Source: Dyadobacter sp. SG02 (GTDB taxonomy: Bacteria; Bacteroidota; Bacteroidia; Cytophagales; Spirosomataceae). Taken from it: a stretch of DNA of 64,000 nt. Of the stretch, positions 1-8,626 are shown one piece after another. Numbering within the stretch: the first letter of the stretch is position 1; every line of letters starts with the position of its first letter. The notes below the pieces were generated by a model. It saw only the letters and a program-made list of their open reading frames with translations, ran no database searches and was not told the DNA's origin. The DNA lies in contig NZ_FNYL01000001.1 in the NCBI RefSeq assembly GCF_900109045.1, positions 1 through 64,000 of the forward strand, read 5' to 3'. The position numbers and the translations under genes are program-made.

Positions 1-1
1 C

Positions 2-202
2 CTTCATTCACAAAAAGGCTTCCAGCTCCGGAAACGACGAAGTATTGAAATAGAAAGTTGTTTTGGTGACATAAAAGCTAATATGGGCTTCCGCCGCTTC
101 CATCTTAGAGGTCTACAAAAGGCAACCGCCGAGTTTACCCTGGTTGCCATGGCCCATAATCTGAGAAAACTGCACCTCAAACAGCAAAAAGCAGCTGCAT
201 AA
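2..202 (+). mobile_element. IS1182-like transposase, C-terminal fragment (cut by window edge)
   Basis: An open frame enters from the left edge and ends at TAA 200-202, giving 66 residues. It reads like the C-terminal end of an IS1182-family DDE transposase: a run RRSIEIESCFGDIKANMGF, whose glutamate would be the last catalytic acid, followed by the closing AMAHNLRKL motif of this family. The rest of the element lies outside the window, so it cannot be told whether it is intact. Its 3' end lies next to a dinD gene that stops abruptly, which suggests that insertion or recombination of this element broke that gene. Confidence 0.8.
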
Positions 203-208
203 CAAGCA

Positions 209-253
209 AAAAAGGGTCAAAAGCACTCCCAAGAGCGGCTTTTTGACCCTTTT
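209..253 (+). terminator. Strong stem-loop behind the transposase
   Basis: AAAAGGGTCAAAA at 209-221 is matched by TTTTGACCCTTTT at 241-253, a perfect 13-bp inverted repeat with a 19-base loop and T-rich on both sides. It starts 7 bases after the transposase stop, so it is a likely bidirectional terminator. It may also overlap the terminal inverted repeat of the insertion sequence. Confidence 0.65.
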
Positions 254-326
254 AATCAAACCAGGCTTCTATGAAGTCTGAAAAATCTAAAACGGCCGAT
301 TTACAGCCAAATCGATTCGGGGCTTT

Positions 327-521
327 TTAGTCAGCCCCCTTTTCGACTAACTGACCACTCATTCGACAGGCTTCCTTCGCCTTCTTTATGACCGGTTTGA
401 AATTTCGGTATTCCGTGTATTCCAGCACTTTCGCCAAATCTCTGGCACTCCAATACTCGTTACCGTTGTCGTCTGATTTTCTGATTTGCTCGAAGAGCGA
501 AGGAGCTTGATGAGAAGTCAT
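327..521 (-). pseudogene. dinD-like DNA-damage-inducible protein, N-terminal remnant
   Basis: The 64 residues match the N-terminus of DinD (BRO-N-like) proteins: LFEQIRKSDDNGNEYWSARD, then LAKVLEYTEYRNFKPVI and KAKEACRMSGQ. DinD proteins are normally about 270-280 residues. Here the similarity fades after the SGQ motif and a stop follows at once, so about three quarters of the protein is missing. The broken end faces the IS1182-like element. The gene diverges from imuB, another damage-response gene, across 146 bases. The fragment is probably non-functional, although a short protein could still be made. Confidence 0.7.
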
Positions 522-616
522 ATTATTAAAATTTAAGTGTGTAAAATGATTTTAACAAAGCAAAAAAATTGCTGGCAAATTTCAAAACAATTTGATATTA
601 TTGTAATCTAAATCAA

Positions 617-631
617 GATATTAATAATATC
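617..631. promoter_or_regulatory. Candidate operator palindrome between dinD remnant and imuB
   Basis: GATATTA-A-TAATATC is a perfect 7-bp inverted repeat with a one-base centre, 36 bases upstream of the imuB start. It lies in the only intergenic space shared by two SOS-type genes, so it may be a damage-response operator. No factor is assigned; this is inference from position and symmetry. AT-rich palindromes of this size can occur by chance. Confidence 0.3.
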
Positions 632-667
632 AATAAATTATAACCACTTCATCAACAATACTTATAA

Positions 668-2179
668 ATGCCTGCCCGCTTCGTCTCCATATGGTTTCCA
701 AACCTGGCAACGGATCACCAGATCCGCATCCGCCCGGAGCTGTATGGGCTCGAATTTGCCCTTGCAGCACCCGAACGCGGGCGCATGATCGTGACGGCGA
801 CAAGCGCCGAAGCGAGTGCATTAGGGATTGAAACCGGGATGGTCGTGGCGGATGCGCGGGCTATATTGCCTTCCCTGGTGGTGCTGGACGATGAGCCGGA
901 GATTACCCGGCAGGCGCTGCGATCGCTGGCCGAATGGTGCCTTCGCTACACACCTACCGTTGCGCTGAATGCGCCGGATGGCCTGATCCTTGATGTAACC
1001 GGGTGCGCGTATTTGTGGGGTGGCGAGCGCGCATATATGGATGACCTTACCACCAGGCTTACACACGCCGGTTACACAATACGCGCCGCCATGGCCGATA
1101 CGATCGGAACAGCCTGGGCACATGCGCATTACGGGCGTGCGGGGGCTGTTATCCCGCCTGACGAACAGCGGAATGCGCTATTAAAACTTCCCCCTGCTGC
1201 ATTGCGCCTTCCACCTGAAACCCTGGAAAAAATGCAGAAGCTCGGGTTTTACCATATCAACAGTTTTATCCGGATACCCGCAAGGATGCTGCGCCGGCGT
1301 TTTGGGGAGGATTTGCCGGAAAAACTCAACAAGGCGCTGGGATATTCGCAGGAGTTTATCGAGCCTATCCGTCAGGCCGTTCCCTACCAGGAGCGGCTTC
1401 CCTGCCTCGAACCTATCGTAACCGCCACAGGCATTGAAATAGCACTGCAAAAACTGCTGGAAATACTGTGTGGCCGTTTGATGAAAGAAGGTAAAGGGCT
1501 GCGAAAATGCGTTTTGAGTTGCTTTCGTGTGGATGGTAAAATGCAACAAATCGATATTGTGACCAATCGGGCCTCCCATCATGTCAAACACCTTTTCAGA
1601 CTTTTTGAACTGAAAATCAAGACCATAGCTCCTGGGTTTGGGATCGAGCTGTTCCTGCTCGAAGCACCTGAGGTAGAGGACATGAATGTAACACAGGAAA
1701 CCATGTGGGACATTACGGGCAGTTTTGAAAATACAGCCATTACCGAACTACTCGATGCTGTTACCGGACGCACGGGGACCGACACCGTTCACCGGTATTT
1801 GCCGGATGAACATCATTGGCCGGAAAGGTCCGTCAAAACAGTGGCCTCCCTGCGCGAAAAACCGAAAACAAACTGGCGAACCGACCGGCAAAGGCCCGTT
1901 TTCCTCCTTCCGAAACCCGAAAGCATTCAAGTGACCGCGCCTGTTCCCGACTACCCGCCTACCGTTTTCAGCTACAAAGGCAAGGTACATTATATAGGTA
2001 AATCCGAAGGCCCGGAGCGCATCGAGCAGGAATGGTGGCTACAACAGGGCCTTCACCGCGATTACTATACGTTGGAAGATCAGGATGGGCAACGTTACTG
2101 GGTTTTCAGGCTTGGGCCTTATTCCGAAGATGAGGACGAAGAGCGGCCAGAATGGTTTATACACGGTTTTTTTGCCTAA
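668..2179 (+). CDS. imuB: Y-family polymerase homologue ImuB
   Basis: ImuB is a catalytically dead relative of DNA polymerase IV/V that acts as a hub for the error-prone polymerase ImuC/DnaE2 during mutagenic translesion synthesis. The 503-residue protein has the Y-family palm/finger order: FVSIWFPNLATD at the N-terminus where active enzymes have an Asp-containing motif, SAEASALGIETGM near residue 50, and a degenerate second acidic motif in DGLILDVTGCAYLWGG near residue 100. The loss of the catalytic acids is what separates ImuB from DinB. A helix-hairpin-helix-like stretch (FYHINSFIRIPARMLRRRFG) follows. The stop is 36 bases before dnaE2, so the two are co-transcribed. The usual partner imuA is absent from the upstream side, where an IS remnant and broken dinD lie. 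Confidence 0.9.
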   Translation: MPARFVSIWFPNLATDHQIRIRPELYGLEFALAAPERGRMIVTATSAEASALGIETGMVVADARAILPSLVVLDDEPEITRQALRSLAEWCLRYTPTVALNAPDGLILDVTGCAYLWGGERAYMDDLTTRLTHAGYTIRAAMADTIGTAWAHAHYGRAGAVIPPDEQRNALLKLPPAALRLPPETLEKMQKLGFYHINSFIRIPARMLRRRFGEDLPEKLNKALGYSQEFIEPIRQAVPYQERLPCLEPIVTATGIEIALQKLLEILCGRLMKEGKGLRKCVLSCFRVDGKMQQIDIVTNRASHHVKHLFRLFELKIKTIAPGFGIELFLLEAPEVEDMNVTQETMWDITGSFENTAITELLDAVTGRTGTDTVHRYLPDEHHWPERSVKTVASLREKPKTNWRTDRQRPVFLLPKPESIQVTAPVPDYPPTVFSYKGKVHYIGKSEGPERIEQEWWLQQGLHRDYYTLEDQDGQRYWVFRLGPYSEDEDEERPEWFIHGFFA

Positions 2180-2215
2180 AAACGGCCGGTTTAATCCGAA
2201 TTACACTTCATCATC

Positions 2216-5200
2216 ATGAATTATACCGAATTACAGGTCACTACGAATTTCAGCTTCCTCCGCGGCGGATCGCATCCCGAGGAGCTGGTGGAGCATGCCA
2301 TTGAGCTGGGTTACAAAGCCATTGCCATTACCGATCGTAACACGCTCGCGGGCATCGTACGTGCGCATGCGGCCGCGAAAGGCAAGGATTTCCGCATTAT
2401 CCCGGCCTGCCGTCTGGACTTGCTGGACGGCCCCAGCCTGCTTGCCTACCCTACCAACCGCGAGGCTTACAGCCGCCTGTCCGCATTGCTTACCGAAGGA
2501 AACCTTCGCACCGAAAAAGGCAAATGCGACCTCTACAAGGCCGATGTTTACCGGCAGGCAGAAGGTATCAAGTTCATCGCGGTACCACCGGCGGCGCTGA
2601 ATGATTCCTTCGATTTTGATCCTTCCTTCGCCCGGAACCTGATCGAATACCACGAGGCACTGGGTAATAATCTATACATCGGTGCAGTAAGATCCTACCA
2701 GGGCGATGATATGAAAAAGCTCTACCGCCTCGACCAGCTTTCCAAACGGTTCAACATTCCGCTTGTGGCCACGAACGACGTGCATTACCATAACCTGCAA
2801 AGGCGTGAATTGCAGGATGTGCTCACCTGCGTACGCGAGAAATGTACCATATACAATGCCGGTTTCCGCTTGCATGAAAATGCGGAGCGCTACCTAAAAC
2901 CCGCCAAAGAAATGCAGCGCCTGTTTCTCAGATACCCCGAGGCCATCGGGCGCACGCAGGAAATCGCGGATGCCTGCCAGTTTTCGCTCAGTAGTTTAAA
3001 GTATGTGTATCCGGAAGAACTGACTACGGAAGGGCGGACACCATTGCGGGAACTGGAAATCCTGGCCTGGAAGGGAGCTATTGAACGATTCGAGGCGTGC
3101 ATTCCTCAAAAAGTGGAAGATGCCATTGAGCATGAGTTGACATTTATAGAAGAAATGGATTATGCCCCGTATTTTCTTACCGTTTACGACATTGTCAGGT
3201 TCGCGAAATCCCAAAATATCCTCTGCCAGGGAAGAGGTTCAGCAGCCAATTCGACTATATGTTATTGCCTCGGCATTACATCCGTAGATCCGGTTGAAAT
3301 TGATTTGCTTTTCGAGCGATTCATATCGTCCTCCCGAAATGAGCCACCGGATATCGACGTAGATTTCGAACATGAGCGCCGCGAAGAGGTCATGCAATAC
3401 ATTTATAACAAATATGGCCGCGACCGGGCCGGCATTGTAGCGACTGTCACTCAGGTGCATCAAAAAGGTGCCGTGCGGGATGTAGCGAAAGCAATGGGCA
3501 TGTCTATGGATGCCATTAACCGGCTCTCCGGCTCTTTATGGGAATTTACGGATGAATGGTTCGATGGTAAATTAATTACCGAACATGGCTTCAACCCCAA
3601 TGACCCACACCTCATCAAGATACTTGACCTCACAAGGCAATACATGGGTTTCCCGCGCCAGCTAGGCCAGCATACGGGCGGTTTTGTAATCACACAAGGC
3701 AAATTATCCGATCTCTGTCCGATCCTGAACGCACGAATGGAAGACCGAACCTGCATCGAATGGAACAAGGACGACATTGACACATTGGGCTTTCTGAAAA
3801 TAGATGTACTAGCATTGGGTATGCTTACGTGTATTCGCAAGGCATTCGATTTGCTGCGTCAGCATTATGGCATCATCCATAACCTCGCGAGTATTCCACC
3901 GGATGATAAGGCTGTATATGATATGATTTGCAAAGCCGACACCATCGGTGTTTTCCAGATCGAGAGCCGGGCACAGCAGTCAATGCTACCCCGGTTAAAA
4001 CCACAGTGTTTCTACGATTTGGTGATAGAGGTGGCTATCGTCAGGCCCGGACCCATTCAAGGCGATATGGTACACCCTTATTTAAGACGACGAGACAAAA
4101 TTGAAGCAGAAGAATACCCGAGTGAGGAATTGAGAAAAATTTTGGAAAAGACCAAAGGAGTGCCTCTTTTCCAGGAGCAGGCGATGAATATTGCCATTGT
4201 AGCCGCCAATTTCACTCCCACAGAAGCAGATGAGTTGAGGAGAAGTATGGCCACTTTTAAAGCCAAAGGAGTTGTATCCAGATTAAGGGATAAGCTCGTA
4301 TCAGGTATGGTAAAAAAAGGCTATGAAAAGGATTTCGCCGAGCGCATTTTCAAACAGCTCGAAGGCTTCGGAAGCTACGGTTTCCCCGAAAGTCACGCGG
4401 CTAGTTTTGCATTGCTGGTGTACGTTTCTTCGTGGATCAAATGCCATCATCCCGACGTATTTGCAGCCGCATTGCTTAATAGCCAGCCAATGGGTTTTTA
4501 CCGTCCGGCACAGATCGTGATCGATGCACAGAACCATCAGGTGATAGTGAGGCCAGTCGATATCAACCACTCTTTTTGGGATAATACCCTTGAAAACATT
4601 CCCGGTAAACGCTGTGCATTAAGGCTTGGTTTCAGGCAGGTGAAAGGTTTGAAGGAAGCTGAAATGCAAATTTTAACCACCGCCCGCACCAAGCCATTTA
4701 CCCATATCCATCAATTACTCGAAGCCGGCATTTCCCAGACCGCATTGGAAAAACTGGCCGATGCCGATGCATTTCGCTCAATCGGTTTCGACCGCCGGCA
4801 GGCATTCTGGGAAGCCTCCGCATTGGCCGACCGGCCGATCGGCATTTTCGAAGGACAACCGACGGCGAGCGAGGAGGATGTGCAATTGCCCGAAATGACG
4901 CTATCCGAGCATGTAATTCATGATTATGCGGCTACTTCGCTTTCGTTGAAGCAGCATCCGGTCAGTTTTGTGCGGGAACAATTGAATGCACTTGGCGCGG
5001 TGACGAGCAAAACGCTCGAAAGCATTCATGACGGCCAAATAGTGAAAGTAGCGGGCCTGGTACTCGTACGGCAGCGACCGGGAACGGCCAGCGGCATTTG
5101 CTTTATTTCTATCGAAGACGAAACCGGCACCGCAAACCTGGTTGTTTTTCAAAACCTTTTCGACACCTATCGTAAAGAAGTGCTTCGTTCCAAATTGCTC

Positions 5201-5440
5201 ATGGTCGAGGGCAAAGTGCAAAAGGAAGGTTCTGTGATACATGTGGTGGTGAGCAAATGCATCAATGCATCCGGATTACTACGCAAACTTGCGGCAAATG
5301 AAGAACAGGAGCCGGATGTACTCACCTTGTCGCGTGCAGACGAAAAGGATGAATACGAGTCGCAGGCCAAGGCCCGGAAGGTACAACCTCGCAAAAATGT
5401 ACAGGCCGAGATTTTCCCGGCATCCCGGGATTTCCGGTGA
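2216..5440 (+). CDS. dnaE2: Error-prone DNA polymerase III alpha subunit DnaE2/ImuC
   Basis: This is the polymerase of the ImuB-DnaE2 mutasome, which bypasses lesions at the cost of mutations. The 1074 residues are the usual length for DnaE2. The N-terminal PHP domain reads TTNFSFLRGGSHPEELV and lacks the histidines of an active PHP nuclease, as is normal for this subfamily. The polymerase core carries PDIDVDFEHERR near residue 378, which holds two of the catalytic aspartates. GRGSAANSTICYCLGI and FGSYGFPESHAASFALLVY are also typical. A C-terminal OB fold starts near residue 945 (VKVAGLVLVRQRPGTA). The gene follows imuB in one operon and abuts the convergent MpaB-like gene without any gap, so transcripts from the two must meet. 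Confidence 0.95.
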   Translation: MNYTELQVTTNFSFLRGGSHPEELVEHAIELGYKAIAITDRNTLAGIVRAHAAAKGKDFRIIPACRLDLLDGPSLLAYPTNREAYSRLSALLTEGNLRTEKGKCDLYKADVYRQAEGIKFIAVPPAALNDSFDFDPSFARNLIEYHEALGNNLYIGAVRSYQGDDMKKLYRLDQLSKRFNIPLVATNDVHYHNLQRRELQDVLTCVREKCTIYNAGFRLHENAERYLKPAKEMQRLFLRYPEAIGRTQEIADACQFSLSSLKYVYPEELTTEGRTPLRELEILAWKGAIERFEACIPQKVEDAIEHELTFIEEMDYAPYFLTVYDIVRFAKSQNILCQGRGSAANSTICYCLGITSVDPVEIDLLFERFISSSRNEPPDIDVDFEHERREEVMQYIYNKYGRDRAGIVATVTQVHQKGAVRDVAKAMGMSMDAINRLSGSLWEFTDEWFDGKLITEHGFNPNDPHLIKILDLTRQYMGFPRQLGQHTGGFVITQGKLSDLCPILNARMEDRTCIEWNKDDIDTLGFLKIDVLALGMLTCIRKAFDLLRQHYGIIHNLASIPPDDKAVYDMICKADTIGVFQIESRAQQSMLPRLKPQCFYDLVIEVAIVRPGPIQGDMVHPYLRRRDKIEAEEYPSEELRKILEKTKGVPLFQEQAMNIAIVAANFTPTEADELRRSMATFKAKGVVSRLRDKLVSGMVKKGYEKDFAERIFKQLEGFGSYGFPESHAASFALLVYVSSWIKCHHPDVFAAALLNSQPMGFYRPAQIVIDAQNHQVIVRPVDINHSFWDNTLENIPGKRCALRLGFRQVKGLKEAEMQILTTARTKPFTHIHQLLEAGISQTALEKLADADAFRSIGFDRRQAFWEASALADRPIGIFEGQPTASEEDVQLPEMTLSEHVIHDYAATSLSLKQHPVSFVREQLNALGAVTSKTLESIHDGQIVKVAGLVLVRQRPGTASGICFISIEDETGTANLVVFQNLFDTYRKEVLRSKLLMVEGKVQKEGSVIHVVVSKCINASGLLRKLAANEEQEPDVLTLSRADEKDEYESQAKARKVQPRKNVQAEIFPASRDFR

Positions 5441-6205
5441 TCAATCTGCCGCCATATCGAGGTTAATCACCTGTTCTTTATAATTTTCAGGCAGGAGCAT
5501 ATTCCGAAGAAATGTCCCGACACCCATTTCCCGACTCAATTTGTAAACCGGCAGCAACAGATCGACAAGCCGGCCAGGCCCCATGCCGAGCAATGCATTC
5601 ACGCGCTCGGGCACGAGTTCCATTTGCACATTCTTCAGCAAATAATACCGGTACCAGCCCAGGTGCTTCCGGTATTGTTTGTAAAGGTCGATGGTAAAAT
5701 GGCTTTTGACCAGGTTTTCCCGCAAATGCTCCGCGCGCATCCGCTCCCACGCACGCAAGTCCGCGGGTAACCCGGGCACGCCCATGCCCTCGCCTACCGC
5801 GCGGAAAACCGTGAAAAGCTCTTCCTTTTCTGCCATTGTCAGCTTTCTTTCGAGCAGTTCGAATGATCTGATGGAGTAGTCTATCAGCATGAAAAGCACG
5901 TCGCGGTAGGCGCTGTCGGGTATGCGCGCATTGCGGCTGCGCTCAACTCCCTGGTGAATGGCCGCGATCTGGCGAATGGCGTGCATAGCATCGTCATATT
6001 CCGAAAACACAATTTGTCGCGCATAAGCAACTGTCGAGAAAAGCCTTCCCAGCGGGTCAGCAGGCAGTTTTCCTGTGTAATAGAGCCAATCGACGGATTT
6101 GTTCAATGCAAATTCGGCCGACGCTCCCGCAAAAATGAATAGGATCGTGTCCGCCTTCCCCCAGATTTCCCGCACAATCGAATCCTCATTCACAAACCAT
6201 TTCAT
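5441..6205 (-). CDS. MpaB/DUF2236 family oxygenase-like protein
   Basis: The 254 residues resemble the DUF2236 family, which includes the heme-dependent rubber oxygenase (latex-clearing protein) and the fungal MpaB oxygenase. Visible family features are the N-terminal WGKADTILFIFAGASAEFAL segment, FSTVAYARQIVFSEYDDAM near residues 60-78, and a histidine in AIHQGVE that lies where the family often carries a conserved His. There is no signal peptide. The substrate cannot be predicted. The stop codon touches the dnaE2 stop, so the genes are convergent with no spacer. Alternative functions cannot be excluded, but the family assignment is reasonably firm. Confidence 0.7.
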   Translation of the reverse strand: MKWFVNEDSIVREIWGKADTILFIFAGASAEFALNKSVDWLYYTGKLPADPLGRLFSTVAYARQIVFSEYDDAMHAIRQIAAIHQGVERSRNARIPDSAYRDVLFMLIDYSIRSFELLERKLTMAEKEELFTVFRAVGEGMGVPGLPADLRAWERMRAEHLRENLVKSHFTIDLYKQYRKHLGWYRYYLLKNVQMELVPERVNALLGMGPGRLVDLLLPVYKLSREMGVGTFLRNMLLPENYKEQVINLDMAAD

Positions 6206-6277
6206 ATTGCCCGTTTTTTACCTGTCATTATTTCTATCCCGACCTTAGCGGGTTTTCCTCCATAAAGCACTTTTAAA

Positions 6278-6285
6278 CAAAAGTA
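6278..6285 (-). promoter_or_regulatory. Candidate -7 promoter element of the MpaB-like gene
   Basis: On the minus strand the sequence is TACTTTTG, a perfect match to the Bacteroidota -7 consensus TAnnTTTG, 73 bases upstream of the start codon at 6205. No clear -33 element was found at the expected distance, so the call rests on the -7 match and its position. Confidence 0.35.
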
Positions 6286-6353
6286 CTTTGAATCACAAAG
6301 TAAGTTAATGCTTTTGAAATAAGCAATCCACATCTTCGCATTCATTCAAAATA

Positions 6354-6384
6354 AAAACAGCCTCCGGAAACCGAAGGCCGTTTT
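6354..6384. terminator. Stem-loop terminator after the secreted-protein gene
   Basis: AAAACAGCCTCCGG (6354-6367) pairs with CCGAAGGCCGTTTT (6371-6384) across a three-base AAA loop, 12 of 14 positions complementary. It lies 25 bases past the stop of the minus-strand gene at 6410-7087 and has a T-tract in that direction, as expected for an intrinsic terminator. Confidence 0.6.
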
Positions 6385-6409
6385 GTGACTCACAAATCTG
6401 ACTACAACA

Positions 6410-7087
6410 TCATTTTAAATCTTCAAGCCGGTAACCTAGAAAATCATCGATCACGAGCTTGTAATTCAATTTCTTTCTCGCGCTGTTGATATGCACGCTG
6501 TAAGTCCCCTCTCCTAGTTTCGACATATCGAACCATCGTCCGTAGGTCGGTTCTTTGACTTGCTCGTGGTAAATGGTGCGCAGATCCCCGTCGATAATGC
6601 GGATATCGTAACTTTCCTGCGCTGGATTTTTGAGGATGACTTTCATTTTCCCGTTTTGCACCACATACACATTCGATGTGGCCGTTTTCATGGCTACCGT
6701 CGGCGCGGACCATTCGGGTTCCGACATGTTCCGGTAATCCGTCCGGCTATCGGCCACGATGTCGTAAGCTTTCACTTTCTCGGACAATAATTCGCGGGCC
6801 ATCAATTTTGCCAGCAATTCATCAAAAAGCCTGACATTGCGCTTGGTGAGTTTCACGTACTTACGCGCCATCGACTCCTGGTACAACAATTGGTTACTGC
6901 CGTCGAAGAACTGCACTACGGTATTACGGGAGTTCGGGTCGGTGTGAACCTGCCAGTAACCTTTATCGGATTCAACGTACGAGGCGGTCTGCACAGCGGC
7001 GGCGGCCTGGGCTGCTGCCGGTGCGATGCCGGCCAGCCAGAGAGCGGGTGCCAGCATAAGGGCAAAGTGGATTCTTCTTGTTTTCAT
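6410..7087 (-). CDS. Secreted protein of unknown function
   Basis: The 225-residue product starts with a clear signal peptide (MKTRRIHFALMLAPALWLAG, then an Ala-rich cleavage region near residue 27), so it is exported. The mature part has two similar beta-rich segments: one around residues 45-75 (YWQVHTDPNSRNTVVQFFDG) and one near the C-terminus (KLGEGTYSVHINSARKKLNY). The second resembles the strands of Bacteroidota secretion sorting or beta-sandwich domains, but no sorting signal can be assigned. I do not recognise a family. It stands alone, with a terminator behind it and a divergent small gene in front. Confidence 0.7.
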   Translation of the reverse strand: MKTRRIHFALMLAPALWLAGIAPAAAQAAAAVQTASYVESDKGYWQVHTDPNSRNTVVQFFDGSNQLLYQESMARKYVKLTKRNVRLFDELLAKLMARELLSEKVKAYDIVADSRTDYRNMSEPEWSAPTVAMKTATSNVYVVQNGKMKVILKNPAQESYDIRIIDGDLRTIYHEQVKEPTYGRWFDMSKLGEGTYSVHINSARKKLNYKLVIDDFLGYRLEDLK

Positions 7088-7135
7088 GGCTATCTAAGGG
7101 GTGGAATACTTTGAACAAACACACAAAACCTGCTC

Positions 7136-7186
7136 AATGGGAAGGATTTCCCATTCTATTCATTCCTTTTATTGATGGCCATCAAT
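7136..7186. promoter_or_regulatory. Two palindromes in a divergent promoter region
   Basis: AATGGGAA-GGAT-TTCCCATT (7136-7155) is a perfect 8-bp inverted repeat, and ATTGATGG-CCATCAAT (7171-7186) is a perfect 16-base palindrome 15 bases further on. Both lie between the divergent genes at 7087 (minus) and 7271 (plus). They could bind a dimeric regulator; none is identified. Finding two perfect palindromes side by side is the reason for noting them. Confidence 0.35.
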
Positions 7187-7270
7187 TTTGTTTCAAAGAG
7201 GAGTTTTAAATGTGAAAGTTGCAGCAATTGTAAATTCTTTTCGAGATTGGGTAACAAAACGCAGAAAGCT

Positions 7271-7567
7271 ATGGTAACGATCACACAATTCGTCTACGTG
7301 AAGCCGGGCAAGGAGGAAATTTTCCGGCAATTCGAGTCGCTGGCATTGCCGCTGATACCCCAATATAACGGAAAACTGCTCCTGAGGCTGCGAACGGGCC
7401 CGGAGCAGTTAATCCAAGGCGAACTGGAAGCGCCTTATGAAATACATCTGGTCAGTTTCGAATCGGAGGCGGACCTGGCTGCCTATATGGCCGACCAGAT
7501 CCGCGAGCAATACCTCTACCTGAAAGAGGAATCCGTTCTGAAAGTGATGACAGTCAAACAGTCGTGA
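7271..7567 (+). CDS. Small dimeric alpha/beta-barrel (DUF1330-like) protein
   Basis: The 98-residue product begins MVTITQFVYVKPGKEE and continues with an alternating strand-helix pattern (FRQFESLALPLIPQYNGKLL, YEIHLVSFESEADLAAYMAD) typical of dimeric ferredoxin-like alpha/beta-barrel proteins such as DUF1330. The frame is open upstream to 7172, but the extra 33 residues are Cys/Lys/Ser-rich and unlike the family, so the internal ATG at 7271 was chosen. No catalytic residues can be named. The gene converges on the cytochrome gene with a 5-base gap. Confidence 0.6.
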   Translation: MVTITQFVYVKPGKEEIFRQFESLALPLIPQYNGKLLLRLRTGPEQLIQGELEAPYEIHLVSFESEADLAAYMADQIREQYLYLKEESVLKVMTVKQS

Positions 7568-7572
7568 ATACC

Positions 7573-8187
7573 TCAGGGTGCTGGTGGAATGTAAGAAGGC
7601 ACCACATTTGAAACCGGTTTGATGGATTTCAAATAGGCGAAAATGGCGCGCATATCTTCGTCGGCCATATTCACATAGTTGAACCACGGCATAGGCGGCA
7701 TGAGCGGACGGCTGTTTTCGAGCCCTTTAAACTTCCCTTTCCGCATCGCGGTGTTGAACTGCTCGAACGACCAGCTACCGATCCCCGTTTCGTCGGGTGT
7801 CAGGTTGGCTGCGAACGACATACCCCAAGGCCCTGCAAAAGCCGTGCTCTGGCCGTTGAATACTACCCATTCGCCGGTTTTAAGGATGCTTTTGTCGAAC
7901 GTACCCAGTTTCTGCGAACTGTTATGCCCGGACAAAAAGCGGTCCATATCCGGTGCCGGGCCCTGCGGCGTCATTTTCTTGGGCGCGTGGCAATCCGCGC
8001 AGCCCATGATGGTCACCAGGTACTCTCCCCTTTTCACAATGTCGTCTTTCGACGTAACAACAGCTTTTTCGGGCTTGGAAATAGTCTCCACACGGGCAAG
8101 CGCAACGGTTTCAGGCGCCTCAGGCTGTTTTGTAAAAGCACAAACAGACCATACAGCCACCGAAGCGGCCAGGTAAACGATTTTCAT
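7573..8187 (-). CDS. Exported mono-heme c-type cytochrome
   Basis: The 204-residue protein has an N-terminal hydrophobic export signal and one heme-binding motif, GCADCHAPKK, near residues 62-67. A Met-rich stretch (PLMPPMPW) near residue 162 could supply the axial methionine ligand. It ends in a Pro-rich tail. Proteins of this type shuttle electrons in the periplasm or serve as the cytochrome partner of dehydrogenases. No dehydrogenase is adjacent, so the redox partner is unknown. The gene converges with 7271-7567. Confidence 0.8.
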   Translation of the reverse strand: MKIVYLAASVAVWSVCAFTKQPEAPETVALARVETISKPEKAVVTSKDDIVKRGEYLVTIMGCADCHAPKKMTPQGPAPDMDRFLSGHNSSQKLGTFDKSILKTGEWVVFNGQSTAFAGPWGMSFAANLTPDETGIGSWSFEQFNTAMRKGKFKGLENSRPLMPPMPWFNYVNMADEDMRAIFAYLKSIKPVSNVVPSYIPPAP

Positions 8188-8217
8188 GGTGAATAGATTT
8201 AAAGTTAAAAACTTGCA

Positions 8218-8452
8218 TCAGGCGAACCTCACCTGCTTATCGGGTAATCTGAAATATTGATATTGATCCTGAAATATACTGGTAGGTACTTCCTGTGTGA
8301 ACGCCTCCGCAATGCGCACGACCTCTTCCATGTCCTGTACCCCATATACGTCGTCCACGAGCCTTCCATTGCACGGCATCGCGGTACAAGCCTACGAGAA
8401 ACGCCGGCTGCAATTCGGCAAATGGTTCAAATTCCTGATAACCTGAGCTCAT
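8218..8452 (-). pseudogene. Probable frameshifted small gene
   Basis: Two minus-strand frames read like one broken protein. The first gives MSSGYQEFEPFAELQPAFLV then GLYRDAVQWK from 8452. A second frame, one base later, gives RLVDDVYGVQDMEEVVRIAE then AFTQEVPTSIFQDQYQYFRL and ends at TGA 8218-8220. The second frame has a stop at 8392-8394, so it cannot extend upstream. The first frame, read on, turns into Gly/Arg-rich sequence without protein character. One indel between about 8330 and 8391 would join the halves into a protein of roughly 77 residues. No family is recognised. A sequencing error is an alternative. Confidence 0.45.
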
Positions 8453-8626
8453 CGTTCTGAAAAGGGCTTTTTGTATTGACGCTGCAAAACTAGGGCTATT
8501 ATGAACACCTGTATTGTAAAAAAGCGACATCCCGGAACGAATTACCTAAAAATCAACGCATTATTAAGCAGAACAATTAGTAACCGGTAGAGATCAGACC
8601 ACATTCCCGGCATCACGGTCCTGGTT

